64,000 nucleotides of DNA, taken from NCBI RefSeq assembly GCF_014207985.1, contig NZ_JACHMI010000001.1, forward strand, positions 10,709,001 through 10,773,000, written 5' to 3'. The stretch comes from Nonomuraea rubra. Lineage in GTDB: Bacteria > Actinomycetota > Actinomycetes > Streptosporangiales > Streptosporangiaceae. Below the pieces are notes generated by a model, which did no database searches, was not told the origin of the DNA, and worked only from the letters and a program-made list of their open reading frames with translations. The translations under genes were made by a program, and so were the position numbers. Position 1 is the first letter of the stretch. Every line of letters starts with the position of its first letter. This document shows, piece by piece, positions 1 through 8,568 of this stretch.

Positions 1-477
1 GCCCCGCCCAAGCTGTCCGCCGACGGCGGCGACGTGCCGGTCCTGACCTCCGACGACGTGCTCACCGGCGGCGCCCCGTCGGGCCTGACCACCATGCAGC
101 AGGGGCTCGTGCCGGTGCAGCCCGGCGACGTGGTGGCCTCCTACTCGGCCGTGCGGGTCGTGGAGGACGGCGGCGGCGCCGTGCTGGGGCCGCACCTGAC
201 GCTGTACCGGGTGGACTCGCGCAGGCTCGACCCCGACTTCCTGGCCGGCTTCCTGCGGGCCGCCGGCGGGCGGGTGACGACCGGCTCCAGCAGGTTCGAC
301 GTGCGCCGCACCCGCCTGCCGCGGCTGTCGCTGAAGGAGCAGAAGGCGTACGGCGAGGCGTTCAGGCAACTCGCCGTGCTGGAGGACGCCATCCGTGAGA
401 CCTCGACGCTGGGGCAGACGCTGATCCGGCTGGGCCTCGACGGCCTCGCGGACGGCCACCTGCACCCGCAGTCCTGA
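1..477 (+). CDS. C-terminal part of N-6 DNA methylase / type I restriction S-like protein (5' end outside window)
   Basis: The frame is open from base 1, so the gene starts upstream and only about 158 residues are seen. The visible part resembles the C-terminal target-recognition-like region of actinomycete N-6 DNA methylases: a segment like those in type I S subunits, the phrase RLPRLSLKEQKAYGEAFRQL and a helical tail. In the family this region contributes to DNA sequence recognition. The methylase catalytic motif (NPPY type) would lie upstream and cannot be checked. It ends 40 bp before the kinase gene. A stand-alone S subunit remnant is the alternative. Confidence 0.55.
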   Translation, partial: APPKLSADGGDVPVLTSDDVLTGGAPSGLTTMQQGLVPVQPGDVVASYSAVRVVEDGGGAVLGPHLTLYRVDSRRLDPDFLAGFLRAAGGRVTTGSSRFDVRRTRLPRLSLKEQKAYGEAFRQLAVLEDAIRETSTLGQTLIRLGLDGLADGHLHPQS

Positions 478-517
478 CGGTGTAGTTTTTCCCCGAAAGG
501 CTGCGGGAGGGGCGTTG

Positions 518-1408
518 ATGGTCATCGGTGACCGCTATGAGCTCGACGACCTCCCTCTTGGGCAAGGCGGCATGGGCGCCGTCTACGCGGGCCACGACCG
601 CCACCTGGACCGGCGGGTCGCGGTGAAGCTGCTGCGGCTGCCCAGCGGGCCCGATCACGAGCTGGAGCGCAGGTTCATCCGCGAGGCGCGCATCCTGGCC
701 AGGCTGGAGCATCCGGGGGCTCCCGTCCTGTACGACTTCGGCACCCACGAGCAGCGGCTCTACCAGGTGATGCAGTTCATCGAGGGTGTCACGGTGGCCG
801 ACGTGGTGCACGAGCACGGGCCGCTGCCGGTGCCGTGGGCGGCGGCGATCGCGGCGCAGGCGTGCGCGGTGCTGTCGGCGGCGCACGCCCTGGCGATCTG
901 CCATCGCGACCTCAAGCCGACGAACCTCATGCTCTGCCCCGACGGCAGCGTGAAGGTGCTCGACTTCGGGCTGGCCATGTTGCGGGAGTCGGACGTCACG
1001 ACGTTCACCAGGATCGGGCAGATCCTCGGCACTCCGGCGTACATGGCTCCCGAGCAGATCCAGCACGGCGTCGCCGAGCCGCGCAGCGACCTGTACTCAC
1101 TGGGCTGCGTGCTGCACGAGATGCTGACCGGGCGCCAGCTCTTCACCGGGCCGACCGACTACGTGGTCTTCGAGAAGCAGGTCAAGGAGCGGCCGCCGCG
1201 GATCCCCGGCCTGCCGGAGCCGCTGAGCGCGTTGCTGGCGCAGCTGCTGGAGAAACAGCCGGACGACCGGCCCGCCGACGCCGACGAGCTGTACGGGCGG
1301 CTCGACCCGTTCGCCGTGAACCTGCCGATGCTGCCCGGTTTCCTGTCCGAGACGCCGAGCCCGGGCCGCATGTACGCGCGGATGGCCGGACGTGTCCTGA
1401 CCACCTGA
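518..1408 (+). CDS. Soluble serine/threonine protein kinase
   Basis: A 296-residue Hanks-type kinase that phosphorylates Ser/Thr using ATP. Visible are the glycine loop GQGGMG (about 15-20), the ATP-binding Lys37 in AVKLL, the catalytic loop HRDLKPTN (Asp131), DFG (149-151) and the APE-equivalent APEQ after GTPAYM. It stops soon after the kinase domain, with no transmembrane helix or sensor domain, so it is probably cytoplasmic, unlike PknB. I chose ATG 518 over the TTG at 515 because GGGAGGGG lies about 7 bases upstream. No partner is evident; the preceding gene is a methylase fragment. Confidence 0.88.
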   Translation: MVIGDRYELDDLPLGQGGMGAVYAGHDRHLDRRVAVKLLRLPSGPDHELERRFIREARILARLEHPGAPVLYDFGTHEQRLYQVMQFIEGVTVADVVHEHGPLPVPWAAAIAAQACAVLSAAHALAICHRDLKPTNLMLCPDGSVKVLDFGLAMLRESDVTTFTRIGQILGTPAYMAPEQIQHGVAEPRSDLYSLGCVLHEMLTGRQLFTGPTDYVVFEKQVKERPPRIPGLPEPLSALLAQLLEKQPDDRPADADELYGRLDPFAVNLPMLPGFLSETPSPGRMYARMAGRVLTT

Positions 1409-1449
1409 TCCTCCCCGTACCGACCACCGCTCCGGACGGCGGCGAGACG

Positions 1450-1584
1450 GCCGCCATCATCCACGACCTCCGCCTGCCGCGCACGCTGCTCGGCCTCTGC
1501 GTCGGCCTGGCGCTGGTGCTCGGGCGCGGGCTGAACGTGATCGCGCTGGGCGAGCAGACCGGGCAGGCTGCACCGTACGGGTAG
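1450..1584 (+). pseudogene. Remnant of a FecCD-family iron-siderophore ABC permease
   Basis: Reading the frame that ends at TAG 1582-1584 gives LRLPRTLLGLCVGLALVL followed directly by GRGLNVIALGEQTG. In intact FecCD permeases of about 330 residues, the first phrase sits near the N-terminus and the second in the C-terminal half, so most of the gene seems to have been deleted and the ends fused. There is no start codon with a ribosome site. An iron-box-like palindrome follows 20 bp later, which supports an iron-uptake origin. The family call rests on motif recognition, not alignment. Confidence 0.5.
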
Positions 1585-1604
1585 TGAGGTGTACCTAAGT
1601 TCAA

Positions 1605-1623
1605 TTAGGCCAGCCTAACCCTA
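1605..1623. promoter_or_regulatory. Candidate iron box (DmdR/IdeR-type operator)
   Basis: This 19-mer matches the actinobacterial iron-box consensus TTAGGTTAGSCTAACCTAA at about 15 positions. A second short inverted repeat, CCTAA-N6-TTAGG, overlaps its left side (1594-1609). It lies between the FecCD remnant and a sugar operon and may be left over from a lost siderophore locus. No iron gene remains downstream in the window. Confidence 0.5.
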
Positions 1624-1706
1624 ACCGTTCGGCGAGCTTTCCGAGGAGTGCGCCAAGCGGAGTGAACGCGCTCTCTTAGGTAACGCGGATCGTTATTTAA
1701 CCTCCG

Positions 1707-1736
1707 TTGACAGCAGGAGGTGAGCACCGGGACTCT
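1707..1736 (+). promoter_or_regulatory. Probable promoter of the beta-glucoside operon
   Basis: TTGACA at 1707-1712 is a perfect -35 hexamer. GACTCT at 1731-1736, 18 bp later, is a weak -10. The operator at 1740-1755 would then cover the transcription start, as expected for repression. Confidence 0.45.
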
Positions 1737-1739
1737 CTT

Positions 1740-1755
1740 GAGAGAGCGCTCTCTC
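1740..1755. promoter_or_regulatory. LacI-family operator, perfect 16-bp palindrome
   Basis: GAGAGAGCGCTCTCTC is a perfect palindrome with the central GCGC/AGCGCT core typical of LacI-family sites (compare the CebR box of cellobiose operons). It lies 36 bp before the binding-protein start and is the likely target of the LacI regulator at 6253-7248. Confidence 0.75.
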
Positions 1756-1791
1756 ACCATCCCCCTAAGTCAGCACCCAGGAGGGTTTCCC

Positions 1792-3093
1792 ATGGCCCCT
1801 GGCATCCGGCGGCTCGGCCTGCCGTTGCTCACCGCGTCCGTCCTCGCCCTGGCGACGGCGTGCGGCGGTGGAGGAGGCGGCGGCAACACCGCCACCGAGT
1901 CGAGCGCCAAGCCCGGAGAGAAGATCAAGCTGACGGTCGACCTGTTCGGCGACTTCGGCTTCAAGCCGCTCTACGAGGAGTACAAGAAGACCCACCCGAA
2001 CATCGAGATCGTCGAGAACGTCACCCAGTTCAACGACCACCACAGCAACCTGGTCAAGCGGCTGGCCACGAACGCCGGCGCGGGGGACGTCGCGGCGGTC
2101 GAGGTGGGCTACATCAGCACGTTCACCGCACAGCCGGGGAAGTTCGTCGACCTCAAGCAGTACGGGCTCGACAAGCGCCAGGCCGACTACCTCGACTGGA
2201 AGTGGCAGCAGGGCCTGAGCAAGGCCGGCGGCCAGGTGCTCGGCCTCGGCACCGACGTCGGCGGGCTGGCCATGTGCTATCGCAAGGACCTGTTCAAGAA
2301 GGCCGGGCTGCCCGAGGACCGCGAGCAGGTGTCGGCGCTCTGGCCGACCTGGGAGCAGTACATCGAGACGGGCAAGAAGTTCGCGGCGGCCGGCGTGGCC
2401 GGCGCCAAGTTCGTGGACTCCCCCGGCGAGATCTTCCGCGCCATGGTCAACCAGGCGCCCGTCGGCCTGTACGACGCCCAGGACAACATCATCGTCGAGT
2501 CCAACCCCGACGTGAAGAAGGCCTGGGACCTGTCGAACCAGCTCACCGCCGAGGGCCTGACCGCCAAGCTGGCCGCCTTCTCGCCGCCGTGGAACACCGG
2601 CTTCGCCAAGGGCTCGTTCGCCACGATCATCTGCCCGGCCTGGATGACCGGCTTCATCCAGGAGCAGGCCAAGGACTCGGCCGGCAAGTGGGACATCGCC
2701 TCGGTGCCCGGCGGCTCCGGCAACAGCGGCGGCTCGCACCTGATGGTGCCCAAGCAGAGCAAGCACCCCAAGGAGGCGGCCGAGCTGATCGACTTCCTCA
2801 CCTCCAAGGACAACCAGGCCAAGGTCTTCAAGGAGGAGGGCACGTTCCCGTCCATCCCGGCCCTGTACGACGACCCGTCGATCCAGAACTTCACCAAGCC
2901 GTTCTTCGGTGACGCCCCCATCGGCAAGATCTACTCCGACGCCGCCAAGGCGCTCAAGCCGCAGCACCTCGGCCCGAAGGAGGCCGACGTGCGCACCGCC
3001 ATCGGCAACGGCCTCGGCCGCGTCGAGCAGGGCAAGCAGACGCCGGACGAGGCGTGGGCACAGGTGCTCGAGGACGTCAAGAAGATCAAATGA
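1792..3093 (+). CDS. Sugar ABC transporter substrate-binding lipoprotein (beta-glucoside locus)
   Basis: A 433-residue extracytoplasmic solute-binding protein of family 1 that delivers a sugar to the two permeases encoded next. The N-terminus has RR, a hydrophobic stretch and lipobox LATAC with Cys24, followed by a glycine linker, so it should be a membrane-anchored lipoprotein. I chose ATG 1792 because AGGAGGG (1779-1785) is ideally spaced and the lipobox falls in the right place; longer frames upstream lack these. It overlaps the next gene by ATGA. The GH1 enzyme in the operon suggests cellobiose or another beta-glucoside as ligand; specificity is inferred. Confidence 0.9.
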   Translation: MAPGIRRLGLPLLTASVLALATACGGGGGGGNTATESSAKPGEKIKLTVDLFGDFGFKPLYEEYKKTHPNIEIVENVTQFNDHHSNLVKRLATNAGAGDVAAVEVGYISTFTAQPGKFVDLKQYGLDKRQADYLDWKWQQGLSKAGGQVLGLGTDVGGLAMCYRKDLFKKAGLPEDREQVSALWPTWEQYIETGKKFAAAGVAGAKFVDSPGEIFRAMVNQAPVGLYDAQDNIIVESNPDVKKAWDLSNQLTAEGLTAKLAAFSPPWNTGFAKGSFATIICPAWMTGFIQEQAKDSAGKWDIASVPGGSGNSGGSHLMVPKQSKHPKEAAELIDFLTSKDNQAKVFKEEGTFPSIPALYDDPSIQNFTKPFFGDAPIGKIYSDAAKALKPQHLGPKEADVRTAIGNGLGRVEQGKQTPDEAWAQVLEDVKKIK

Positions 3094-4052
3094 GCACCCT
3101 TCCCCTCGCGGTCACGCGACGGCGTAGGCGCAGCGTGCGGCACACCCTCGACGTGAGGGTGTCGCCGTACGCCTACGTGGCCCCGTTCTTCCTGCTGTTC
3201 TGCGCCTTCGGCCTGTTCCCGCTGGTCTACACGGCCTGGGTGAGCCTGCACGAGTGGACGCTCCTGTCGGAGACGCAGGAGTTCATCGGCGTGGACAACT
3301 ACGCCACGCTGCTCACCGACGGGTACTTCTGGAACGCCACCTTCAACACGCTGTCCATCGGCGTGCTGTCGACCGTGCCGCAGCTCGCGCTGGCCATCTG
3401 GCTGGCGCACCTGCTCAACCGGCAGCTGCGGTTCCAGACGCTGTTCAGGATCTCCCTGCTGCTGCCGAACGTCACCAGCGTGGTCGCGGTCGTGGTGATC
3501 TTCAGCCAGCTCTTCGGCCGGGACTTCGGGCTGATCAACTGGATGCTGTCCTGGTTCGGGGTCGGCCACATCGACTGGGCGGCGGGCACGGCCACCTCGC
3601 ACATCGCGCTGTCCGTGATGATCATGTGGCGCTGGACCGGCTACAACGCGCTGATCTTCCTGGCGGCCATGCAGGCCGTGCCGCGCGAGCTGTACGAGGC
3701 CGCGACCCTGGACGGCGCGAGCAACTTCACCCAGCTGCGCCGGATCACGATCCCGATGATCCGCCCGACGATCATCTTCGTGGTCATCGTCTCCACGATC
3801 GGCGCCATGCAGATCATCGCCGAGCCCATGCTCTTCGGGCAGAGCAGCGGCGGCGGTGGCGGCATCGCGACAGGCGGCCCGGACCGCCAGTTCCAGACGC
3901 TTGCGCTGTTCGTCTACGAGCAGGGCTTCGCGAACTCGACGTTCGACTTCGGCTACGCCTCGGCGGCGTCGTGGCTGATGTTCGTGGCCGTGGTGGTCGT
4001 CGCCGGGATCAACTTCCTGATCACCCGCAAGGTGAAGGGAGGTCTGGTGTGA
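3090..4052 (+). CDS. Sugar ABC transporter permease, MalF type
   Basis: A 320-residue inner-membrane permease of the carbohydrate uptake 1 family with about six hydrophobic segments. The cytoplasmic EAA loop EAATLDGASNFTQLRRITIP contacts the ATPase. The start overlaps the binding-protein stop (ATGA), so the genes are translationally coupled. A basic N-terminus (RRRRR) precedes the first helix. No ATPase gene is in the operon, so it probably uses a shared MsiK-type subunit. Confidence 0.9.
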   Translation: MSTLPLAVTRRRRRSVRHTLDVRVSPYAYVAPFFLLFCAFGLFPLVYTAWVSLHEWTLLSETQEFIGVDNYATLLTDGYFWNATFNTLSIGVLSTVPQLALAIWLAHLLNRQLRFQTLFRISLLLPNVTSVVAVVVIFSQLFGRDFGLINWMLSWFGVGHIDWAAGTATSHIALSVMIMWRWTGYNALIFLAAMQAVPRELYEAATLDGASNFTQLRRITIPMIRPTIIFVVIVSTIGAMQIIAEPMLFGQSSGGGGGIATGGPDRQFQTLALFVYEQGFANSTFDFGYASAASWLMFVAVVVVAGINFLITRKVKGGLV

Positions 4053-4852
4053 GACTGCGTTACCTCACCCTGACCGCGGTGGCGTTCTTCTCCGCGTTCC
4101 CGCTGTACTACAGCGTCGTGGTGGCCTCCAGGCACAACTCCGCGCTGGCCGAGGTGCCGCCGCCGCTGATCCCCGGCGGGAACTTCTTCGCCAACGTCTC
4201 CCGGGTCTTCGACACCGTGCCCTTCGGCCTGGCGCTGGCCAACTCGGTCATCGTGGCGGGGTCGATCTCGATCGCGGTGATGTTCTTCTCGACGCTGGCC
4301 GGGTTCGCCTTCGCCAAGCTGAAGTTCAGGGGCAGGAACATCATGCTGGTGATCACGGTCGCGACCATGATGGTCCCGGCGCAGCTCGGCATCATCCCGC
4401 TCTACATGCTCATGGTGAAGCTGGAGTGGACCGGCACCAACTACGCGCTGATCGTGCCGGCGCTGGTCAACGCGTTCGGCGTGTTCTTCATGACGCAGTA
4501 CCTCTCGCGCGCCCTGCCCACCGAGCTGCTGGAGGCCGGGCGGGTGGACGGCTGCTCGACGTGGGGGCTGTTCTGGCACGTCGTGCTGCCGGCCGCGCGG
4601 CCGGCGGCGGCGGTGCTGGGCATGCTGACGTTCATGTCGGCCTGGAACGACTACTTCTGGCCGCTGGTCGTCCTCAGCCCGGACAACCCGACCGTCCAGG
4701 TGGCGCTGTCGACCCTGGCCAGCGGGTACGTCAACGACTACGTGCTCGGCCTGGCGGGCACCGCGATCGGGACCCTGCCGCTCGTGGCCGTCTTCGCCCT
4801 GTTCGGCAAGCAAATCATCGGTGGAATCATGCAAGGAGCTGTTAAGGGATGA
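4049..4852 (+). CDS. Sugar ABC transporter permease, MalG type
   Basis: A 267-residue partner permease. The EAA loop reads LEAGRVDGCSTWGLFWHVVLP, and the C-terminus GGIMQGAVKG is typical of MalG proteins. I chose GTG 4049 because GGGAGG lies 6 bases upstream and the start overlaps the previous stop. The protein is slightly short at the N-terminus for this family, but the first helix (YLTLTAVAFFSAFPLYYSVV) is present. It heterodimerises with the MalF-type protein in the membrane. Confidence 0.9.
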   Translation: MRLRYLTLTAVAFFSAFPLYYSVVVASRHNSALAEVPPPLIPGGNFFANVSRVFDTVPFGLALANSVIVAGSISIAVMFFSTLAGFAFAKLKFRGRNIMLVITVATMMVPAQLGIIPLYMLMVKLEWTGTNYALIVPALVNAFGVFFMTQYLSRALPTELLEAGRVDGCSTWGLFWHVVLPAARPAAAVLGMLTFMSAWNDYFWPLVVLSPDNPTVQVALSTLASGYVNDYVLGLAGTAIGTLPLVAVFALFGKQIIGGIMQGAVKG

Positions 4853-6219
4853 TCTTTCCCGAGGACTTCGTCTGGGGTGCCGCCACGGCCTCCTACCAGA
4901 TCGAGGGGGCGGTCAAGGAGGACGGGCGGGGCCAGTCGATCTGGGACACCTTCTCCCACACCCCCGGGAACGTGGCCGACGGCGACACCGGCGACGTGGC
5001 CTGCGATCACTATCACCGCTTCCGTGACGACATCGGGCTGATGCGCGAGCTGCGGCTGGCGGCCTACCGGTTCTCGGTGGCCTGGCCGCGCATCCAGCCG
5101 GACGGCGAGGGCTCGGTCAACCCCCGCGGCCTGGCGTTCTACGACAAGCTCGTAGATGAACTACTAGCCGCCGAAATTTCGCCTTATGTCACGCTTTATC
5201 ACTGGGATCTTCCCCAAGCCCTCGAAGACCGCGGCGGCTGGACGAACCGGGACACCGCCTACCGCTTCGCCGACTACGCAGCGGCCGTCCACGACAAGCT
5301 CGGCGACCGCGTCACCGACTGGGCCACGCTGAACGAGCCCTGGGTGGCCGCCTTCCTCGGCTACGGCAACGGCGTGCACGCGCCGGGCCGCCGCAACCCG
5401 GCCGACGCCATGCGCTCGGCCCACCACCTGCTGCTCGGCCACGGGCTGGCGGCCAGGCGGCTGCGCGAGGCCGGCGCGCGCAGCATCATGCTGGTCGTCA
5501 ACTCCTCGCCCGTGCTCACCCCCGCCCAGGTCAACGACCCGTCGGCGGTGCCGAGCGAGGCGGACGCGGCCGCGGTGCACCGCATCCACACGCTGCTGAC
5601 CAGGCAGTTCCTCGACCCGGCCATGTACGGGACGTACCCGGAGGAGGTGCTGGAGGCGGCGGCCCGCAACGGCGGGACGGCGCACATCCAGGACGGCGAC
5701 CTGGAGCTGATCAACGCCCCGATCGACCTGATCGGCGTCAACTACTACAACCCGTGCGTGGTCGAGTCGGGCCCGGGGCTGCCGGCCGACGCGGCCTGGC
5801 CGGGCTCGGAGGACGTCAAGTTCGCCACGGCCGACGCGCCGACGACCGCGATGGGCTGGCCGATCGTGCCGGACGGGCTGTCGAGGCTGCTCGTGCGGCT
5901 CTCGCAGGACTACCCGCAGGTCGGCCTCATGGTCACCGAGAACGGCGCGGCCTTCGACGACGTCGTCCAGGACGGCCGGGTGCACGACGACGACCGGGTG
6001 GCGTACCTGGACGGGCATCTGCGGGAGGTGCACCGGGCCATCGAGGCGGGCGCGGACCTGCGGGGTTACCTGGTGTGGTCGCTGCTGGACAACTTCGAGT
6101 GGGCGGAGGGTTACCGGCGGCGCTTCGGCATCGTGCACGTGGACTACTCCACGCAGGAGCGGGTGCCCAAGGACAGCGCGCTGTGGTACCGGGACGTGAT
6201 CGGCAGGAACGGCCTGTAG
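4849..6219 (+). CDS. Beta-glucosidase, glycoside hydrolase family 1
   Basis: A 456-residue cytoplasmic enzyme that hydrolyses terminal beta-glucosides, here presumably cellobiose or aryl-glucosides imported by the operon's transporter. It starts with the GH1 signature FPEDFVWGAATASYQIEGA; the acid/base is Glu163 in TLNEPW and the nucleophile Glu364 in VTENGA. No signal peptide. It overlaps the MalG gene by ATGA. A short stretch at 5152-5217 uses A/T-ending codons in 14 of 22 positions, unlike the rest of the gene. Confidence 0.93.
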   Translation: MIFPEDFVWGAATASYQIEGAVKEDGRGQSIWDTFSHTPGNVADGDTGDVACDHYHRFRDDIGLMRELRLAAYRFSVAWPRIQPDGEGSVNPRGLAFYDKLVDELLAAEISPYVTLYHWDLPQALEDRGGWTNRDTAYRFADYAAAVHDKLGDRVTDWATLNEPWVAAFLGYGNGVHAPGRRNPADAMRSAHHLLLGHGLAARRLREAGARSIMLVVNSSPVLTPAQVNDPSAVPSEADAAAVHRIHTLLTRQFLDPAMYGTYPEEVLEAAARNGGTAHIQDGDLELINAPIDLIGVNYYNPCVVESGPGLPADAAWPGSEDVKFATADAPTTAMGWPIVPDGLSRLLVRLSQDYPQVGLMVTENGAAFDDVVQDGRVHDDDRVAYLDGHLREVHRAIEAGADLRGYLVWSLLDNFEWAEGYRRRFGIVHVDYSTQERVPKDSALWYRDVIGRNGL

Positions 6220-6252
6220 ATTCTTTGACGTGCTCTCCCTCCTGGTGCTGAC

Positions 6253-7248
6253 ATGAGACGCCCGACCCTTGAGGCGGTCGCCGCCCGCGCGGGCGTGTCG
6301 CGCGCCACCGCGTCCCGGGTGGTCAACGGGCAGACGACGGTGGCGCCGCACATCCGCGACGCCGTGCTGCGCGCGATCGACGAGCTGGGGTACGTGCCCA
6401 ACTCCGCCGCGCGCAGCCTGGTCACCCAGCGCACCGACTCGGTGGCCCTGGTCGTCAGCGAGCCGGGGACCCGGGTCTTCTCGGAGGACCCGCTGTTCTC
6501 CACGGCGATCAGGTCCGCCTCGGTGGAGCTGGAGGCGATCAACAAGCAGGTCGTGCTGATGCTGGCGTCCTCGCCCAAGAGTCACGCCAGGGTGGAGCGT
6601 TACATCTCCGGCGGCCACGTCGACGGGGTGATGCTGCTGTCCATGCACGGCGCCGACCCGCTGCCCTCCGCGCTGTCGCGGCTGCGGGTGCCGGTCGTCT
6701 CGTACGGGCGGCCCGCCGTGCCGGTGGACATCCCGTTCGTCGACAACGACAACGTCGGCGGGGCGGAGGCCGGGGTGCGGCGCCTGGTGGAGACGGGGCG
6801 GCGCAGGATCGCCACGATCGCCGGGCCGCAGGACATGATCGCCGGCCAGGACCGGCTGGCCGGCTACCGCAACGTGCTGCGCGACTCCGACCGCCGCTCG
6901 ATCGTCGCGGTGGGCGACTTCACCCGCGAGTCGGGCGCGGTCGCGATGCGCCAGCTCCTCGGCGACGATCCGGCGCTGGACGCCGTCTTCGTGGCCAACG
7001 ACCTGATGGCGGTGGGCGCGTTGCAGTCGCTGCGGCAGGCCGGGCGGCGGGTGCCCGACGACGTGGCGGTGGTGGGCTTCGACGACATCGAGGCGGCGAA
7101 GTACACCGAGCCGCCGCTGACGACGCTCAGGCACCCGGTGGCCGAGCAGGCGGCGGCCATGGTCAGGCTGCTGCTCAACCTGTTCGAGGGCGGGCCGACC
7201 GATCCGATCATCCTGCCGACGGAGCTGGTGATCAGGGAGTCGGCCTAG
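6253..7248 (+). CDS. LacI-family transcriptional regulator of the beta-glucoside operon
   Basis: A 331-residue repressor with an N-terminal LacI helix-turn-helix (TLEAVAARAGVSRATASRVV), a hinge, and a periplasmic-binding-like sugar-sensing domain ending with VAVVGFDDIEAAKYTEPPLT. It lies 33 bp downstream of the GH1 gene on the same strand, so it may be co-transcribed. Its likely operator is the 16-bp palindrome at 1740-1755. The inducer is inferred to be the transported sugar. No Shine-Dalgarno is obvious ahead of ATG 6253. Confidence 0.9.
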   Translation: MRRPTLEAVAARAGVSRATASRVVNGQTTVAPHIRDAVLRAIDELGYVPNSAARSLVTQRTDSVALVVSEPGTRVFSEDPLFSTAIRSASVELEAINKQVVLMLASSPKSHARVERYISGGHVDGVMLLSMHGADPLPSALSRLRVPVVSYGRPAVPVDIPFVDNDNVGGAEAGVRRLVETGRRRIATIAGPQDMIAGQDRLAGYRNVLRDSDRRSIVAVGDFTRESGAVAMRQLLGDDPALDAVFVANDLMAVGALQSLRQAGRRVPDDVAVVGFDDIEAAKYTEPPLTTLRHPVAEQAAAMVRLLLNLFEGGPTDPIILPTELVIRESA

Positions 7249-7253
7249 CTCCG

Positions 7254-7281
7254 TTGACAAATAATCATATTTAAGTAGAAA
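7254..7281 (+). promoter_or_regulatory. Possible promoter of the phospholipase D-like gene
   Basis: TTGACA (7254-7259), a 16-bp spacer and TAGAAA (7276-7281) lie in a short A/T-rich segment 38 bp before the start codon. The -10 is imperfect. Confidence 0.35.
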
Positions 7282-7319
7282 GTCGCATGTGCTGCCCCTC
7301 CCATCGAAGGGAACCGCAC

Positions 7320-8564
7320 ATGAGGCGAGTCCTCCTCGCGTTATGCGTCGTCACCGGCCTGCTCACCATCGCGACCCCCGCCCGGGCGGACGTCACCGGG
7401 CCGCCCGTGCTGAACGCGCCGGTGTTCAACGACCCCACCGCCGACTCCGGCGTGGCCGGCACCCCCAGCGCCGCGCAGTCGGCCGTCATGGACCAGCTCA
7501 TCCGGCTGATCAACGCCACGCCGCAGGGCGCGGAGATCCGGTTCGTCAACCACCAGTTCTCGCCCGGCCAGCGGTCGAGCGAGGTCGCCGACCGGCTTAT
7601 CGCCGCACACCAGCGCGGCGTGCGGGTGAAGGTCATCCTCGACAGCATGGAGAACGGCGCCAACGACGCCGTCACCGCCACCCTCGCCGCGGCGCTCGGC
7701 ACCTCCGAGTCGGCCGGCTCCTGGGTGGTCCGCTGCGAGTATCCCGACGAGTCGACGGTCGATCGCGGCTGCATCGGCCGCAACTACCTGCACAGCAAGT
7801 TCGCCCTGTTCTCCAGCGTGGTGGTCGGCGGCGTCACCCACGCCGACGTGGTGTTCCAGACCTCGTCGAACCTGTCCGACTGGTACCTGTACAACTCCTA
7901 CAACGACGCGTACACCTTCACCGACACCACCGTCTACAACGCCTACCGCACCTACTTCGCCGACCTCCAGGCCGGGCGGCGCAAGGCGGTCGACCCCGGC
8001 TACTACTGGACCTCGCCGACCGGCAGCACCCACCGCGCCACCTTCTTCCCCCGCCTGGTCACCGACCCCGACCCCATCGTGTCCATCCTCAGGCTCGTCG
8101 AGTGCAGCTACCGGGACGAGGCGGGGGTGACGCGGCAGACCGACATCCGCATGGCGCTGACCGCGTTCAACAAGAACCGGCTGGCCATCGCGAACGAGCT
8201 GGTCCGGCTGCGCGGCGAGAACTGCTGGGTGGACATCGTGTACTACGAGAACGCCGCCGGCGCGGCCACGAAGAACGTGGACGACACGATCCGGCAGGCG
8301 CTGGCCAGGACCGTGAACGGGCGGGCCATCCAGGTCACGCCCTGCCGGTTCAGGGTGGGCACGCGGGACGTGGTCACGCACAACAAGCTCATGATGATCG
8401 ACGGGTTCTACGACGACGACATCACGCCGCGGGTCTACACGGGCAGCGCGAACTTCACGTACATGGAGAACGCGGACGACGCGTTCGTCCGCATCTCCGG
8501 CCGGGCCATCCACGACCGGTACCTGTCCTGGTTCTACGGGCTGCGCAGCGCCTGCAGGCAGTAG
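7320..8564 (+). CDS. Secreted phospholipase D-like protein (HKD family)
   Basis: A 414-residue exported protein: signal peptide with cleavage near ARA-DV, then two phospholipase D-type halves. The second HKD motif is intact (His354, Lys356, Asp361, then TGSANF). The first has His158 and Lys160 (HSKFALFS), but Ser replaces the usual Asp and TSSN replaces GSxN. The family hydrolyses or transfers phosphodiesters; the substrate is unknown. I chose ATG 7320 because GAAGGGAA precedes it. Codon 8, in the signal peptide, is the rare leucine codon TTA. It stands alone between a regulator and a convergent gene. Confidence 0.8.
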   Translation: MRRVLLALCVVTGLLTIATPARADVTGPPVLNAPVFNDPTADSGVAGTPSAAQSAVMDQLIRLINATPQGAEIRFVNHQFSPGQRSSEVADRLIAAHQRGVRVKVILDSMENGANDAVTATLAAALGTSESAGSWVVRCEYPDESTVDRGCIGRNYLHSKFALFSSVVVGGVTHADVVFQTSSNLSDWYLYNSYNDAYTFTDTTVYNAYRTYFADLQAGRRKAVDPGYYWTSPTGSTHRATFFPRLVTDPDPIVSILRLVECSYRDEAGVTRQTDIRMALTAFNKNRLAIANELVRLRGENCWVDIVYYENAAGAATKNVDDTIRQALARTVNGRAIQVTPCRFRVGTRDVVTHNKLMMIDGFYDDDITPRVYTGSANFTYMENADDAFVRISGRAIHDRYLSWFYGLRSACRQ

Positions 8565-8568
8565 GGGT

